Shown here in pieces: positions 28,025-36,249 of a DNA stretch of 64,000 nt (position 1 is its first letter; each line of letters opens with the position of its first letter). Under the pieces are notes generated by a model. That model saw only the letters and a program-made list of their open reading frames with translations. It did no database searches and was not told the origin of the DNA. Made by a program: the position numbers and the translations under genes. The stretch comes from Phreatobacter oligotrophus (GTDB lineage: Bacteria > Pseudomonadota > Alphaproteobacteria > Rhizobiales > Phreatobacteraceae). Location of the stretch: contig NZ_PZZL01000002.1 in the NCBI RefSeq assembly GCF_003046185.1, positions 558,001 through 622,000 of the forward strand. The letters run 5' to 3'.

Positions 28025-29521
28025 ATGATTCACATCACCTCCCCCGGGCTGCTCCGCGCCGCGCTCTTCAGCGCCATGACGGCGCTTGCGCCGACGCTCG
28101 CCGAGGCACAGACGCCGCCCGCGGCCACCGAGGCGCCGGCGGCTCCTGCCGCAGCCCCTGCTGCGCCGCCTCCCGCGGCCCAGGCGCCTGCTGCTCCGGC
28201 TCCCACCGCGCAGGCGCCCGCTGACGGCGCGCAGCCGGCGACCGCCGCCCCTCCCGCGCGGCCGCGCCCGCCGCGGCCCCCGCCGCCGCCGCGCGTCACC
28301 GCGCTCTCGACCGATCCACAGCCGACCTATGGGCCGCAGACGATCGCCGTCACCCGGTCGGCGCTCGCCCAGTACCAGCAGATCGCCCGGCGCGGCGGCT
28401 GGGGTACCCTTCCGCCAACGGCACGCCTCACCAAGGGCCAGCGCGGCGGCGAGGTCCTCCGGCTGAAGCAGCGGCTCGCCGCCGAGGGTGACCTTCCCGC
28501 ACAGTTCGCCAGCGGCGACCTCTTCGACGATGCCACCTTCGCCGCCGTGCAGCGCTTCCAGCGCCGCGTCGGCCTGCTGCCTTCGGGCATCGTCGCGGCG
28601 GCGACCATCCGCCAGCTCAACATTCCCGTCGAGGCGCGCATCCGCTCTCTGGAGAAGTCGCTGGAGCGGCTCGCCGAGAGCCGTTTCGCCTTCGGTCCGC
28701 GCTACGTCATCGTCAACATTCCCGCCGCTGCCGCGGAGGCCATCGAGGGCGACGTGGTCAAGCGCCGCCACGTGGTCATCGTCGGCAAGCAGGCCCATGC
28801 CTCGCCCATGGTCGAGACACGGCTGACGGTGGTGAACTTCAATCCGACCTGGACGATCCCCACCTCGATCATCAAGCGCGACATCATCCCGCGCATGCGC
28901 CGCAACCCCGCGACCCTCGCCAACATGCGGGTGCGCATCCTCGACCGCTCCGGCAACGAGGTGAACCCGGCGGCCATCGACTGGTCGACCGAGCGGGCGG
29001 TGAACTACACGCTGCGGCAGGATCCCGGCCCCGGCAATTCGCTGGGCCGCGTGCGCATCGACATGCCGAACACGGAAGCGGTGTTCATGCACGACACGCC
29101 GTCGCGCGGGCTGTTCCAGTCCGACAGCCGCACGCTCTCCTCGGGCTGCGTGCGCGTCGCCGACGTCTCCGACTTCGTCACCTGGCTGCTGGGCCCCCAA
29201 GGCTTCACCAAGGAGCAGGTGGTCGAGGGCATGACGCAGACGCAGCGCCGCGACGTGAGGCTGACGCAGGCCGTGCCGGTCGCCTGGGTCTATCTGACCG
29301 GCTGGTCAGCGCCGGACGGCACCGTGCAGTTCCGTGACGACATCTATGGCTGGGACGCGCCGGGCGCGCCGCCACAGGCGATCGTCAGGCCGGTCCAGCG
29401 GCAGGCGCCGCCGCCGGTCGAGGTCGCACCGCAGGTGCAGCAGGCCCCGCCCCCGCCGCAGAACTTCTTCGAGAGCATCTTCGGCACCCAGCGCGGGCCG
29501 TCAGCCGACGCGCGCTACTGA
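28025..29521 (+). CDS. L,D-transpeptidase (YkuD) with peptidoglycan-binding domain, YcbB/LdtD-like
   Basis: The protein has 498 residues: a signal peptide ending LAEAQ, a long Ala/Pro-rich linker (about 30-90), a peptidoglycan-binding domain (GEVLRLKQRL to FQRRVGLLPSGIV, about 140-200) and a YkuD domain. The active site has His356 (FMHDTPS) and Cys375 (SSGCVRV). It should form 3-3 crosslinks in the periplasm. The C-terminus after the catalytic domain is again Pro/Gln-rich and may interact with wall or outer membrane. The linker codons are repetitive but unremarkable in GC. Confidence 0.93.
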   Translation: MIHITSPGLLRAALFSAMTALAPTLAEAQTPPAATEAPAAPAAAPAAPPPAAQAPAAPAPTAQAPADGAQPATAAPPARPRPPRPPPPPRVTALSTDPQPTYGPQTIAVTRSALAQYQQIARRGGWGTLPPTARLTKGQRGGEVLRLKQRLAAEGDLPAQFASGDLFDDATFAAVQRFQRRVGLLPSGIVAAATIRQLNIPVEARIRSLEKSLERLAESRFAFGPRYVIVNIPAAAAEAIEGDVVKRRHVVIVGKQAHASPMVETRLTVVNFNPTWTIPTSIIKRDIIPRMRRNPATLANMRVRILDRSGNEVNPAAIDWSTERAVNYTLRQDPGPGNSLGRVRIDMPNTEAVFMHDTPSRGLFQSDSRTLSSGCVRVADVSDFVTWLLGPQGFTKEQVVEGMTQTQRRDVRLTQAVPVAWVYLTGWSAPDGTVQFRDDIYGWDAPGAPPQAIVRPVQRQAPPPVEVAPQVQQAPPPPQNFFESIFGTQRGPSADARY

Positions 29522-29525
29522 GCCC

Positions 29526-30140
29526 ATGCCGCTGCCGAACCGCGTCGATCCCTTCGGAGCGATCGCGGCGGTGCCGGAGCGCGGGCTCTTCCTCGGCAAT
29601 CGCGGCGGCCGCTTCCATCGCGACGACCGCACCATCGGGCCGCGCCCCTGGGCCTCGCGGCAATGGATCTGCTGTGTCCTGTCGTTCAAGGGGCGGCGGC
29701 GCACGCCGCTGATGGGCCGCGGCTATACCGAGCTCTTCTTCCTCGACGAGGCAACGGCGCTCGCCGCCGGCCACCGGCCCTGCTTCGAGTGCCGGCGGGC
29801 GGATGCGACGCGCTTCGCCGCCGCCTGGGCGCGGGCGAAGGGGCTGCCAGCACCGCCCAAGGCGCCGGACATGGACGCCGTGCTGCATGCGGAGCGACTG
29901 GAGGGCCGGGTGAAGCGGACCTGGAAGGCAGAGGCGGCGGGTCTGCCTGATGGGGCGATGATCGCGGTCGGGGGGCAGGCTTTCGCGGTGAGAGGCGGAA
30001 TGACGTTGGCGTGGTCGTATGGCGGCTATGGGGAGGGGACGCCGCTTCCATCGGGACCCGTGGATGTGCTCACGCCCGCTGCCATCGTGGCGGCGCTGCA
30101 AAACGGTTTCACTCCGCTCTGGCATCCAAGCGCTCGTTGA
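29526..30140 (+). CDS. Hypothetical protein with half of an Ada-type zinc motif
   Basis: The 204-residue soluble product includes YTELFFLDEATALAAGHRPC, continuing into a second Cys and Arg-Arg. This closely resembles the second half of the Ada N-terminal zinc domain (phe-ala-thr ... A-x-x-A-G-x-RPC-x-x-C-RP). The first Cys pair of that domain is absent or displaced; an earlier adjacent Cys pair (QWICCVLS) could replace it. No methyltransferase or AraC domain follows. It starts 4 bp after the L,D-transpeptidase stop. Function is unknown; metal binding is plausible. Confidence 0.65.
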   Translation: MPLPNRVDPFGAIAAVPERGLFLGNRGGRFHRDDRTIGPRPWASRQWICCVLSFKGRRRTPLMGRGYTELFFLDEATALAAGHRPCFECRRADATRFAAAWARAKGLPAPPKAPDMDAVLHAERLEGRVKRTWKAEAAGLPDGAMIAVGGQAFAVRGGMTLAWSYGGYGEGTPLPSGPVDVLTPAAIVAALQNGFTPLWHPSAR

Positions 30141-30162
30141 GGATGGCGCTGCAGACCGCAAG

Positions 30163-30320
30163 TGCGTCCTTCGAGGCTCGCCCTACGGGCTCGCACCTCA
30201 GGATGAAGATGGGTGTGGACTGCAGGCAAGGTGCTGCCGCAAAGGACAGCAACGTCCATGCAACGCTCAACCGCCCTCATCCTGAGGTGCGAGCCCGTAG
30301 GGCGAGCCTCGAAGGACGCA
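30163..30320. repeat. REP-like repeat family A, perfect inverted pair
   Basis: Two 44-bp arms (30163-30206 and 30277-30320) are exact reverse complements, separated by 70 bp. Each arm begins TGCGTCCTTCGAGGCTCG, contains a small GCCC-TAC-GGGC hairpin and ends CACCTCAGGATGA. The pair fills the gap between the Ada-like gene and fhs (convergent 3' ends), and transcribed RNA could fold into a very stable long hairpin. Related copies are at 33697-33762 and 54463-54637. Confidence 0.9.
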
Positions 30321-30347
30321 GTTCGGTCCTGCAGATCGACCGCCCCT

Positions 30348-32021
30348 TTAGAACAGCCCCTCAATCAGCCCTTCCGCGCTGACATGGATCGCCTCGGCCG
30401 CCGGCAGCTTGGGCAGGCCCGGCATGGTCATGATGTCTCCGCAGATCGCCACGACGAAGCCGGCGCCGGCGGAGAGCCTGACCTCGCGCACCGGCACGGT
30501 GTGTCCGGTCGGTGCACCCAGCAGGCTCGGATCGGCGGAGAAGGAATATTGCGTCTTCGCCATGCAGACCGGCAGGTGGCCATAGCCCGCAGCCTCGAAG
30601 GCCTTGAGGTCGGCGGCGGCCTTGGGCGCGATGGCGATGTCGTCGGCGCGGTAGATCCGGGTCGCGACCGAGAGGATCTTGCCCTCGAGCGACAGGTTGT
30701 CCGGATAGAGCGGCTGGAAATGCGCCGTGCCGCCCTCGCAGAGCGCCACGACCTTGCGGGCGAGGTCCTCGGCCCCCGCCGCCCCATCCGCCCAGTGGCG
30801 GCACTGCACCGCCTCGACGCCGAATTCGTCGCGGCAGATGTCGGCGATGAGCTGGTGCTCGGCCGCCGTGTCGGTGGTGAAGTGGTTGATGGCGACCACC
30901 ACCGGCACGCCGAAGGCGCGGACATTCTCGACATGGCGGCCGAGATTGACGATGCCGGCGCGAAGGGCTTCGAGGTTCTCGCGCGCGAGGTCGGCCTTGG
31001 CGACGCCGCCGTTCATCTTCAGAGCGCGGACGGTGGCGACGACGACAGCGGCGTCGGGCTTGAGGCCGGCCTTGCGGCACTTGATGTCGAAGAACTTCTC
31101 GGCCCCGAGATCGGCGCCGAAGCCCGCCTCGGTCACCACGTAGTCGCCGAGCTTCAGCGCAGTGCGGGTGGCGATTACCGAGTTGCAGCCATGGGCGATG
31201 TTGGCGAAGGGACCGCCATGGATGAGGGCGGGCGAGCCCTCGATGGTCTGGACGAGGTTCGGCTTGATCGCGTCCTTGAGCAGCGCCGTCATGGCGCCGG
31301 CGGCGTTTAGCTGGCCGGCGGTGACCGGCTTCTTGTCGCGGGTATAGGCGACGACGATGCGCGATAGCCGCGCCTCGAGGTCGGCGAGATCATCGGCGAG
31401 GCAGAAGCAGGCCATGACCTCGGAGGCCACCGTGATGTCGAAGCCGTCCTCGCGGGAATAGCCGTTGCCGGCGCCGCCTAGGCCGTTGACGATAGCGCGC
31501 AGCGCCCGGTCGTTCATGTCGAGCACGCGACGCCAGACGATGCGGCGGGTGTCGATCGCCAGCGCATTGCCCCAGTAGACGTGGTTGTCGACCAGGGCGG
31601 CGAGGAGGTTGTGCGCCGAGGTTATGGCGTGGAAATCGCCGGTGAAGTGGAGGTTGATCGCCTCCATGGGGAGGACCTGCGCCTTGCCGCCGCCGGTGGC
31701 GCCGCCCTTGGTGCCGAAGACCGGGCCGAGGGAGGGCTCGCGCAAGGCGATGACCGCCCGCTTGCCGATGCGGTTGAGGCCGTCGCCGAGGCCGATCGTG
31801 GTGGTGGTCTTGCCCTCGCCGGCTGGCGTCGGGTTGATGGCGGTGACGAGGACGAGCTTGCCGTCCGCCCGGCCCTTCAGCCCCGCGAGATAGCCTTCGT
31901 CCAGCTTGGCGATGTGCTTGCCATAGGGCTCCAGCGCATCGACCGGGATTCCCGCCGTCGCGGCGACCTCGGCGATGGGGCGGAGGGTCGCGGCGCGGGC
32001 AACGGCGAGGTCATGGGACAT
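30348..32021 (-). CDS. fhs: Formate--tetrahydrofolate ligase
   Basis: Fhs makes 10-formyl-THF from formate, THF and ATP and feeds C1 units to purine and serine synthesis. The 557-residue protein is of standard length and contains the P-loop [38 protein letters not shown] and the folate-site region GCNSV. It is a cytosolic homotetramer in known cases. It is monocistronic here, divergent from dgoK, and ends beside repeat family A. No folD or serine-cycle gene is adjacent. Confidence 0.98.
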   Translation of the reverse strand: MSHDLAVARAATLRPIAEVAATAGIPVDALEPYGKHIAKLDEGYLAGLKGRADGKLVLVTAINPTPAGEGKTTTTIGLGDGLNRIGKRAVIALREPSLGPVFGTKGGATGGGKAQVLPMEAINLHFTGDFHAITSAHNLLAALVDNHVYWGNALAIDTRRIVWRRVLDMNDRALRAIVNGLGGAGNGYSREDGFDITVASEVMACFCLADDLADLEARLSRIVVAYTRDKKPVTAGQLNAAGAMTALLKDAIKPNLVQTIEGSPALIHGGPFANIAHGCNSVIATRTALKLGDYVVTEAGFGADLGAEKFFDIKCRKAGLKPDAAVVVATVRALKMNGGVAKADLARENLEALRAGIVNLGRHVENVRAFGVPVVVAINHFTTDTAAEHQLIADICRDEFGVEAVQCRHWADGAAGAEDLARKVVALCEGGTAHFQPLYPDNLSLEGKILSVATRIYRADDIAIAPKAAADLKAFEAAGYGHLPVCMAKTQYSFSADPSLLGAPTGHTVPVREVRLSAGAGFVVAICGDIMTMPGLPKLPAAEAIHVSAEGLIEGLF

Positions 32022-32131
32022 GAGCGATGATCTGCGCTGGAGGACGGGGCTTGGTGATCGTGCGGGGCGCGATTAAAGCCTGCGCGGGCGCGCTGGCAAG
32101 GGGACAGGTCTTGTGAGCGGTTGCCGTATCG

Positions 32132-32160
32132 CAGAACGGGCGTTCTGTTCGGACGTTCTG
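32132..32160 (+). promoter_or_regulatory. Palindromic operator candidate upstream of dgoK
   Basis: CAGAAC-GGGC-GTTCTG (32132-32147) is a perfect 6-bp-arm inverted repeat, and a third half site GTTCTG follows at 32155-32160, 15 bp before the ATG of dgoK. Its position suggests a repressor site; the binding protein is not known and no regulator gene is adjacent. Confidence 0.5.
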
Positions 32161-32174
32161 TTGGGAGGGTTGCA

Positions 32175-33083
32175 ATGTCGGAACCGCGGCTGATCGGCGT
32201 CGATTGGGGCACGACCTCGTTCCGCGCCGTGCTGATGGACGGCGACGGCGCGATCCTCGACCGGACGGCGAGCGGCGACGGGCTGCTGTCGGTGACCGAC
32301 CGCGGTTTCGAGGCGGTGCTGGAGCGGGCCGTCGGCGGCTGGGACAGGGCCCGCGCCCTGCCTGTCATCGCCTCCGGCATGGTGACCAGCCGCAGCGGCT
32401 GGGTGGAGACCGCCTACCTCCCCTGCCCTGCGGGGGCTGCGGAACTCGCCGGCGCCCTCACCCGCTTCACCACGGAGGGCGGGCGGCGGATCGCACTCAT
32501 CACCGGCCTGTCGTTCCGCCATGCCGACGGCGCGCCGGACGTCATGCGCGGCGAAGAGACGCAGATCGCCAGTCTGCGGCTTGCCGGCACCCGGCTCGCG
32601 GTCATGCCGGGCACCCATTCCAAATGGGTGCGGGTGGAGGATGGGCGGATCACAGCCTTCCGGACGGCGATGACGGGCGATGCCTTCGCGGCGCTGCGCG
32701 ACCACACCGTGCTGAAGCTGACGACGGCGGAGCGTGCCGACGCGCCGGAGGCTTTCGCCGCCGGGGTGGCGCTTGGGGCGGCGGAGAGCGGCGCGGGCCT
32801 GCTCGGCAAGCTGTTCCGCCAGCGGGCGGGGAGCCTCCTCGGCGACTTTCCCGCTTCCGAGACGGCGGAGCGGCTGTCGGGCCTGCTCATCGGCACGGAG
32901 ATCGCCGAGGCCCGCCATTTCGCGCCGGATGTCAGCGGATCGATGGTGATCGTCGGCGGCGAGGCACTGGCGGCGCGCTATGCGGCAGCGCTGGACGTGC
33001 TTGGCATTGCCCATGAAACGGCCCCGGCCGATGCGGCCTTTGCCGGTCAGGTCCGGATCGCAGTGGCGGCCGGGCTGGTGTGA
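32175..33083 (+). CDS. dgoK: 2-dehydro-3-deoxygalactonokinase
   Basis: DgoK phosphorylates 2-keto-3-deoxy-galactonate in the De Ley-Doudoroff galactose pathway. The 302-residue protein starts with the kinase phosphate motif GVDWGTTSFRAV and contains LPGTHSKW-type sequence (VMPGTHSKWVRVEDG), and MVIVGGEALAARYAAAL near the C-terminus, all typical. GGGAGGG precedes the ATG. In most Rhizobiales it is followed by the aldolase dgoA and a dehydratase. Here the next gene is arfB on the other strand, so it stands alone. Confidence 0.92.
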   Translation: MSEPRLIGVDWGTTSFRAVLMDGDGAILDRTASGDGLLSVTDRGFEAVLERAVGGWDRARALPVIASGMVTSRSGWVETAYLPCPAGAAELAGALTRFTTEGGRRIALITGLSFRHADGAPDVMRGEETQIASLRLAGTRLAVMPGTHSKWVRVEDGRITAFRTAMTGDAFAALRDHTVLKLTTAERADAPEAFAAGVALGAAESGAGLLGKLFRQRAGSLLGDFPASETAERLSGLLIGTEIAEARHFAPDVSGSMVIVGGEALAARYAAALDVLGIAHETAPADAAFAGQVRIAVAAGLV

Positions 33084-33109
33084 GGAGCCCCATCAAGGGA
33101 CTCTCGACT

Positions 33110-33151
33110 AGGAATATTATCCTTGACAGCGTGACGCTGGTCGGGTAGTTT
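33110..33151 (+). promoter_or_regulatory. Strong sigma-70-like promoter with overlapping operator, apparently orphan
   Basis: TTGACA (33123-33128) and TAGTTT (33146-33151) are separated by exactly 17 bp. The imperfect AT-rich palindrome AGGAATATTATCCT (33110-33123) overlaps the -35 box. Transcription would run into an ATG at 33158 and then antisense through arfB. The frame from that ATG is not convincing beyond about 15 codons. It may be what remains of a lost downstream gene's control region. Confidence 0.5.
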
Positions 33152-33203
33152 CCGTCCATGTTCGAGGACTGCGCCCGATGGTCTGCCGGGCTGCCCCTCG
33201 GGC

Positions 33204-33632
33204 TCAATCCATCCCCGGCTTGCCCTGCCGCATCTTCTTCACGCCCGCGCGCTTCTGCTTGCCCTCGAGCCGCCGCTCCTTCGACGCCCGGGTCGGCTTC
33301 GTTGCGATGCGCCGTTTCGGCCGCACGGCCGCCTTGGCCACCATCTCGACCAGGCGGGCGAGGGCATCCTCGCGGTTCATGTCCTGGGAGCGGAAGCGGT
33401 CCGCCTGGATGACGATGACGCCATCCTTGGTCAGCTTCGACCCGGCCAGCGGCACCAGCCGCGCCTTGATGTCGGGCGGCAGCCTGGAGGCCGCGAGGTT
33501 GAAGCGCAGTTCGCAGGCGGTCGAGACCTTGTTGACGTTCTGCCCGCCAGGGCCGGAGGCGCGGACGAAGCTGTAGCTCACGTCGTCCGGGTCGAGGTCG
33601 AGGAAGGATGTGACGGGGATCGGATCGGCCAT
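33204..33632 (-). CDS. arfB: Alternative ribosome-rescue factor ArfB (YaeJ)
   Basis: ArfB hydrolyses peptidyl-tRNA on stalled ribosomes. The 142-residue protein has the catalytic GGQ motif at about residues 29-31 (SGPGGQNVNK), and a C-terminal tail rich in Lys/Arg (from about 105, RPKRRIATKPTRASKERR) that enters the mRNA channel. It lacks the codon-recognition domain of release factors, as expected for the family. The start at 33632 gives MADPIPVTSF; upstream in-frame sequence lies in a repeat-rich intergenic stretch and is not coding. Confidence 0.94.
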   Translation of the reverse strand: MADPIPVTSFLDLDPDDVSYSFVRASGPGGQNVNKVSTACELRFNLAASRLPPDIKARLVPLAGSKLTKDGVIVIQADRFRSQDMNREDALARLVEMVAKAAVRPKRRIATKPTRASKERRLEGKQKRAGVKKMRQGKPGMD

Positions 33633-33696
33633 GATGCCGGCATTGTCGCAGCCGGGGGGCGTCATGAGCAAGACAAGCGGCGCTGCAGACCGGACG

Positions 33697-33762
33697 TGCG
33701 TCCTTCGAGGCTCGCTTTCGGACGATGCTGCGCATCGCCGGGGGCCTCGCACCTCAGGATGA
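33697..33762. repeat. REP-like repeat family A, single copy with expanded loop
   Basis: It has the same ends as the copies at 30163 (TGCGTCCTTCGAGGCTCG and CACCTCAGGATGA), but the middle is longer and carries GGACGATGCTGCGCATCGCC, itself with a GATGC / GCATC dyad. This is a second subtype, shared with the copy at 54463. Confidence 0.8.
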
Positions 33763-33810
33763 GGGGGAAAAGAGCTCTGCAGAGAGTGTGCCCACCCGAA
33801 CCTCAACCTG

Positions 33811-33977
33811 TCATCCCCGGCGAGCGCAGCGAGGGAAGGGGATCCAGGGGCGGCAGGGATCAGGCGGCAGGGATCCGGGCGGCAAAGATTGCGTGGTGCG
33901 TGGCTGTGATCGCCAGGGGCCGAGCGGCCAAGCTTGGCCCCTGGACCCCCTTCCCTCGCTACGCTCGCCGGGGGTGA
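33811..33977. repeat. Repeat family B, inverted pair
   Basis: Arms 33811-33850 and 33938-33977 are reverse complements over 40 bp with about three mismatches. The first begins TCATCCCCGGCGAGCGCAGC and ends GGATCCAGGGG. The 87-bp loop contains two GGCGGCAGGGATC copies and a third, partial one. Elements of this sequence are common between genes in Rhizobiales genomes. Confidence 0.8.
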
Positions 33978-34057
33978 CGGGATGGTTCCCTCCCGCCAAT
34001 GGCCGTTCAACGTCCAACCGGGTTCATCCATCGACTGCGGTGTATTGAGACCCCAAA

Positions 34058-34089
34058 CACAAAGGGCCGCCGGTCTCCCGACGGCCCTT
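34058..34089 (-). terminator. Rho-independent terminator of the DapA-like gene
   Basis: On the minus strand, an 8-bp stem (AAGGGCCG / CGGCCCTT, 12-nt loop) follows the stop codon of the DapA-like gene and leads into TTTGTGTTT. Confidence 0.75.
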
Positions 34090-34114
34090 CCGAACCTTCA
34101 GCCTGTTTGCCGGC

Positions 34115-35062
34115 TCACGCCGCCTTGGCGCGGGCGTCGAGCTTGGCGAGGCGGTCGAACAGGTAGTCCACCTCGGCGCGGGCCTTGGCCGAGAGCGGGG
34201 CGCCCGGCTTGCGCTGCGCGTCGGAGGCGATGACGCCGCGCTTCTTGAGGAGATACTTGCGCACGGCGAGGCCGGCACCCGGCTGCTGCTCGTAGCGGAT
34301 GAGCGGCAGGTGGGCGTCGAAGAGGTCATGGGCCGCATCGCGCTTGCCGGCCTTCTGCAGGCGGACGACATCCACCAGCATGTCCGGGAAGGCATAGCCG
34401 GTCATGGCGCCGTCGGCGCCGCGCTCGCATTCGAAGTCGAGGAAGAGGCCGCCATTGCCGCAGAGGATCGAGACGTGGCGCATGGAGCCATCGGCCTCGA
34501 AGCCGCGCAGGGTCGAGATCTTCTCGAGGCCCGGCCAGTCCTCGTGCTTCAGCATCACGCAGGAGGGCAGCTCCTGGATGATCGAGCGGATGACCTTCGG
34601 GCTCATCACCACCGAGAAGGTGAGCGGGAAGTCCTGGATGCAGAAGGGGATGTCGTCGCCGATCGCGTCCACCGCCTGCTTGTAATAGGTGACGATCTGG
34701 TCGTCGGTGCGCAGGGTGTTCGGCGGGGCGATCATGACGCCGGCGGCGCCCGCATCCATCACCGTGCGGGCGAGCGAGCGCATGGCGGCAAAGCCGGGGG
34801 CGGAGACGCCGACGATGACCGGCATCGAGGCGCCGGCGCGCTTGATGATCTGCTTGGAGATGGCCACCGACTCCTCGGCGGCGAGCTTCGGCGCCTCACC
34901 CATGACGCCGAGGATGGTCATGCCGTCGCAGCCGCAGGCGCGGTAGAAGTCGACCATGGAGTCCGTCGACTTCTCGTCGATCCGGCCGTCCTCGTGGAAC
35001 GGGGTCGCTGCGATCACGTAGACGCCGCTGGCGGTGGTGAGATCGGTGCCGTTCGCCTTCAT
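34115..35062 (-). CDS. Dihydrodipicolinate synthase/N-acetylneuraminate lyase superfamily enzyme
   Basis: The 315-residue TIM-barrel class I aldolase has the Schiff-base Lys at about residue 172 (VMLKHEDWPG). It is not DapA: the GTTGE motif is GVMGE, and the catalytic Tyr of YNxPxR is missing (FCIQDFPLTFSV). The enzyme therefore acts on another 2-oxo acid, or as a dehydratase. It lies 115 bp from a LysR regulator on the same strand and opposite the amino acid transporter genes, so a role in catabolising the imported compound is plausible. Substrate unknown. Confidence 0.85.
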   Translation of the reverse strand: MKANGTDLTTASGVYVIAATPFHEDGRIDEKSTDSMVDFYRACGCDGMTILGVMGEAPKLAAEESVAISKQIIKRAGASMPVIVGVSAPGFAAMRSLARTVMDAGAAGVMIAPPNTLRTDDQIVTYYKQAVDAIGDDIPFCIQDFPLTFSVVMSPKVIRSIIQELPSCVMLKHEDWPGLEKISTLRGFEADGSMRHVSILCGNGGLFLDFECERGADGAMTGYAFPDMLVDVVRLQKAGKRDAAHDLFDAHLPLIRYEQQPGAGLAVRKYLLKKRGVIASDAQRKPGAPLSAKARAEVDYLFDRLAKLDARAKAA

Positions 35063-35178
35063 GGCCGTGGTCCTCGTTGGGAAAGTGGCGTTTCGGGATG
35101 AGCCGATGACACGAAAGGGCCGTGCCGGTCAAAGGGCCGGTGCCGCAGGGCATCCATGCCGGTCCCTTGGCACCTCCG

Positions 35179-36087
35179 TCACGACGGATCGCGGAACGGA
35201 TCGGCGAAGCGGACGGCGCTGCGGCGGACCTCGTCGAGGAAGGCGCGCACCAGCCGCTTCTGCGGACGGCCGCGGGCGGTGAGCGCGAAGGCCTCGATGG
35301 GCACGCGCGGAGTGAGCGGGCGGAAGACGAGGTCATAGCGGCCGCCCACCACGGCAAAGCTGTCGACCACGGCCACACCGACCCCGCTCTCGGCGAGCAG
35401 GCAGGCCGTTCCGCTGTAGCGCGTCTCGACCATCACCTTGTCCTGCAGCGCCTGGGTCCAGAAGCTGCGGGCGAGAGCCACGCCGAGCGGCGTGCCCGGC
35501 TCGAAGCCGATCAGCGGATGGGCCGCGAGGTCCGCGGCCGATATCTCCGAGCGGCTGGCCAGTGGATGGTCCGGCGGGCAGACGCAGACCATCTGCCCGG
35601 TGCAGATCGGCGTCGCCTCGATGCCAGCGCGCGGCTGCGGCGACAGCGAGAAGCCGACATCGACGAAGCCGGATTCGACGCCCTCCACCACGCCCGGGGT
35701 CCGGCGCACGTCGAAGAAGACGCGCATGTCCGGACGGGCGACGAGGAAGGACTTCAGCGCCCGCGGCACAAGGGCATTGGCCAGCGCCGGCGTGGACAGG
35801 ACCCGCAGGCTGCCCGTGCGGGTGTCACGCAGGTCCTTCAGCTTCTCGGAAAAGGCGCGGTAGAGCGAGAAGATCGGCTCGGAGCCTCGCATCACCTCGC
35901 GCGCCTCGTCGGTCGGCACGAGCCGGTTGCCGACCCGGTCGAAAAGCGGCATGCCGAGCTGGCTCTCGATCTGGCGGATGGCGTTGGAGACCGCCGGCTG
36001 GGAGATGGCGAGGGCTTCGGCGGCCCCCACCGTCGTCTGGCAGCGGATGACCTCGCGGAAAATCTCGAGCTGGCGCAGGTTGAGCAT
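35179..36087 (-). CDS. LysR family transcriptional regulator
   Basis: The 302-residue regulator has an N-terminal winged helix-turn-helix (LRQLEIFREVIRCQTTVGAA, then LAISQPAVSNAIRQIE) and a C-terminal periplasmic-binding-protein-like effector domain. The ATG at 36087 gives MLNLRQLEIF, the standard start; the frame remains open upstream across the transporter gene but is a shadow. It is divergent from the ABC transporter operon, with a LysR-type box in between, so it most likely controls that operon and itself. Confidence 0.93.
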   Translation of the reverse strand: MLNLRQLEIFREVIRCQTTVGAAEALAISQPAVSNAIRQIESQLGMPLFDRVGNRLVPTDEAREVMRGSEPIFSLYRAFSEKLKDLRDTRTGSLRVLSTPALANALVPRALKSFLVARPDMRVFFDVRRTPGVVEGVESGFVDVGFSLSPQPRAGIEATPICTGQMVCVCPPDHPLASRSEISAADLAAHPLIGFEPGTPLGVALARSFWTQALQDKVMVETRYSGTACLLAESGVGVAVVDSFAVVGGRYDLVFRPLTPRVPIEAFALTARGRPQKRLVRAFLDEVRRSAVRFADPFRDPS

Positions 36088-36125
36088 GACCGGTTCCGTC
36101 GCGCGCTGCCCATCACGGCGGCAGC

Positions 36126-36142
36126 TATAAGTGCTGATTATA
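36126..36142. promoter_or_regulatory. LysR-type operator between lysR and the amino acid ABC operon
   Basis: TATAAGTGCTGATTATA is a dyad with 5-bp arms around 7 bp and fits the T-N11-A LysR box (ATAA-N7-TTAT). It is 39 bp from the lysR start and about 108 bp from the transporter start. A similar sequence (CATATAAATCAGCGACTT) occurs at 40216-40233. Confidence 0.65.
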
Positions 36143-36249
36143 TGTATGCCTTCATTATTGATCGACGCTGATATTGAGGGGACCGGTTCCCCGTGATTGC
36201 ATGACCCTTCCCGCCGCAAGAGCGGGCATCCCAACAGAGGGGTCCCACC

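Larger units (their letters stand above)
33633..34057. other. Repeat-filled intergenic region, no gene
   Basis: About 480 bp between arfB and the DapA-like gene hold one family A repeat, an inverted pair of family B repeats with GGCGGCAGGGATC-type tandem copies in its loop, and a terminator near the right end. Open frames here are repeat translations. Confidence 0.7.

Noticed and set aside
33158-33412. An 84-residue ORF after the promoter at 33123
   Set aside because: Beyond about 15 codons it is antisense to arfB, with Pro/Ser/Arg-rich sequence and no family likeness. I kept the promoter but not the gene.
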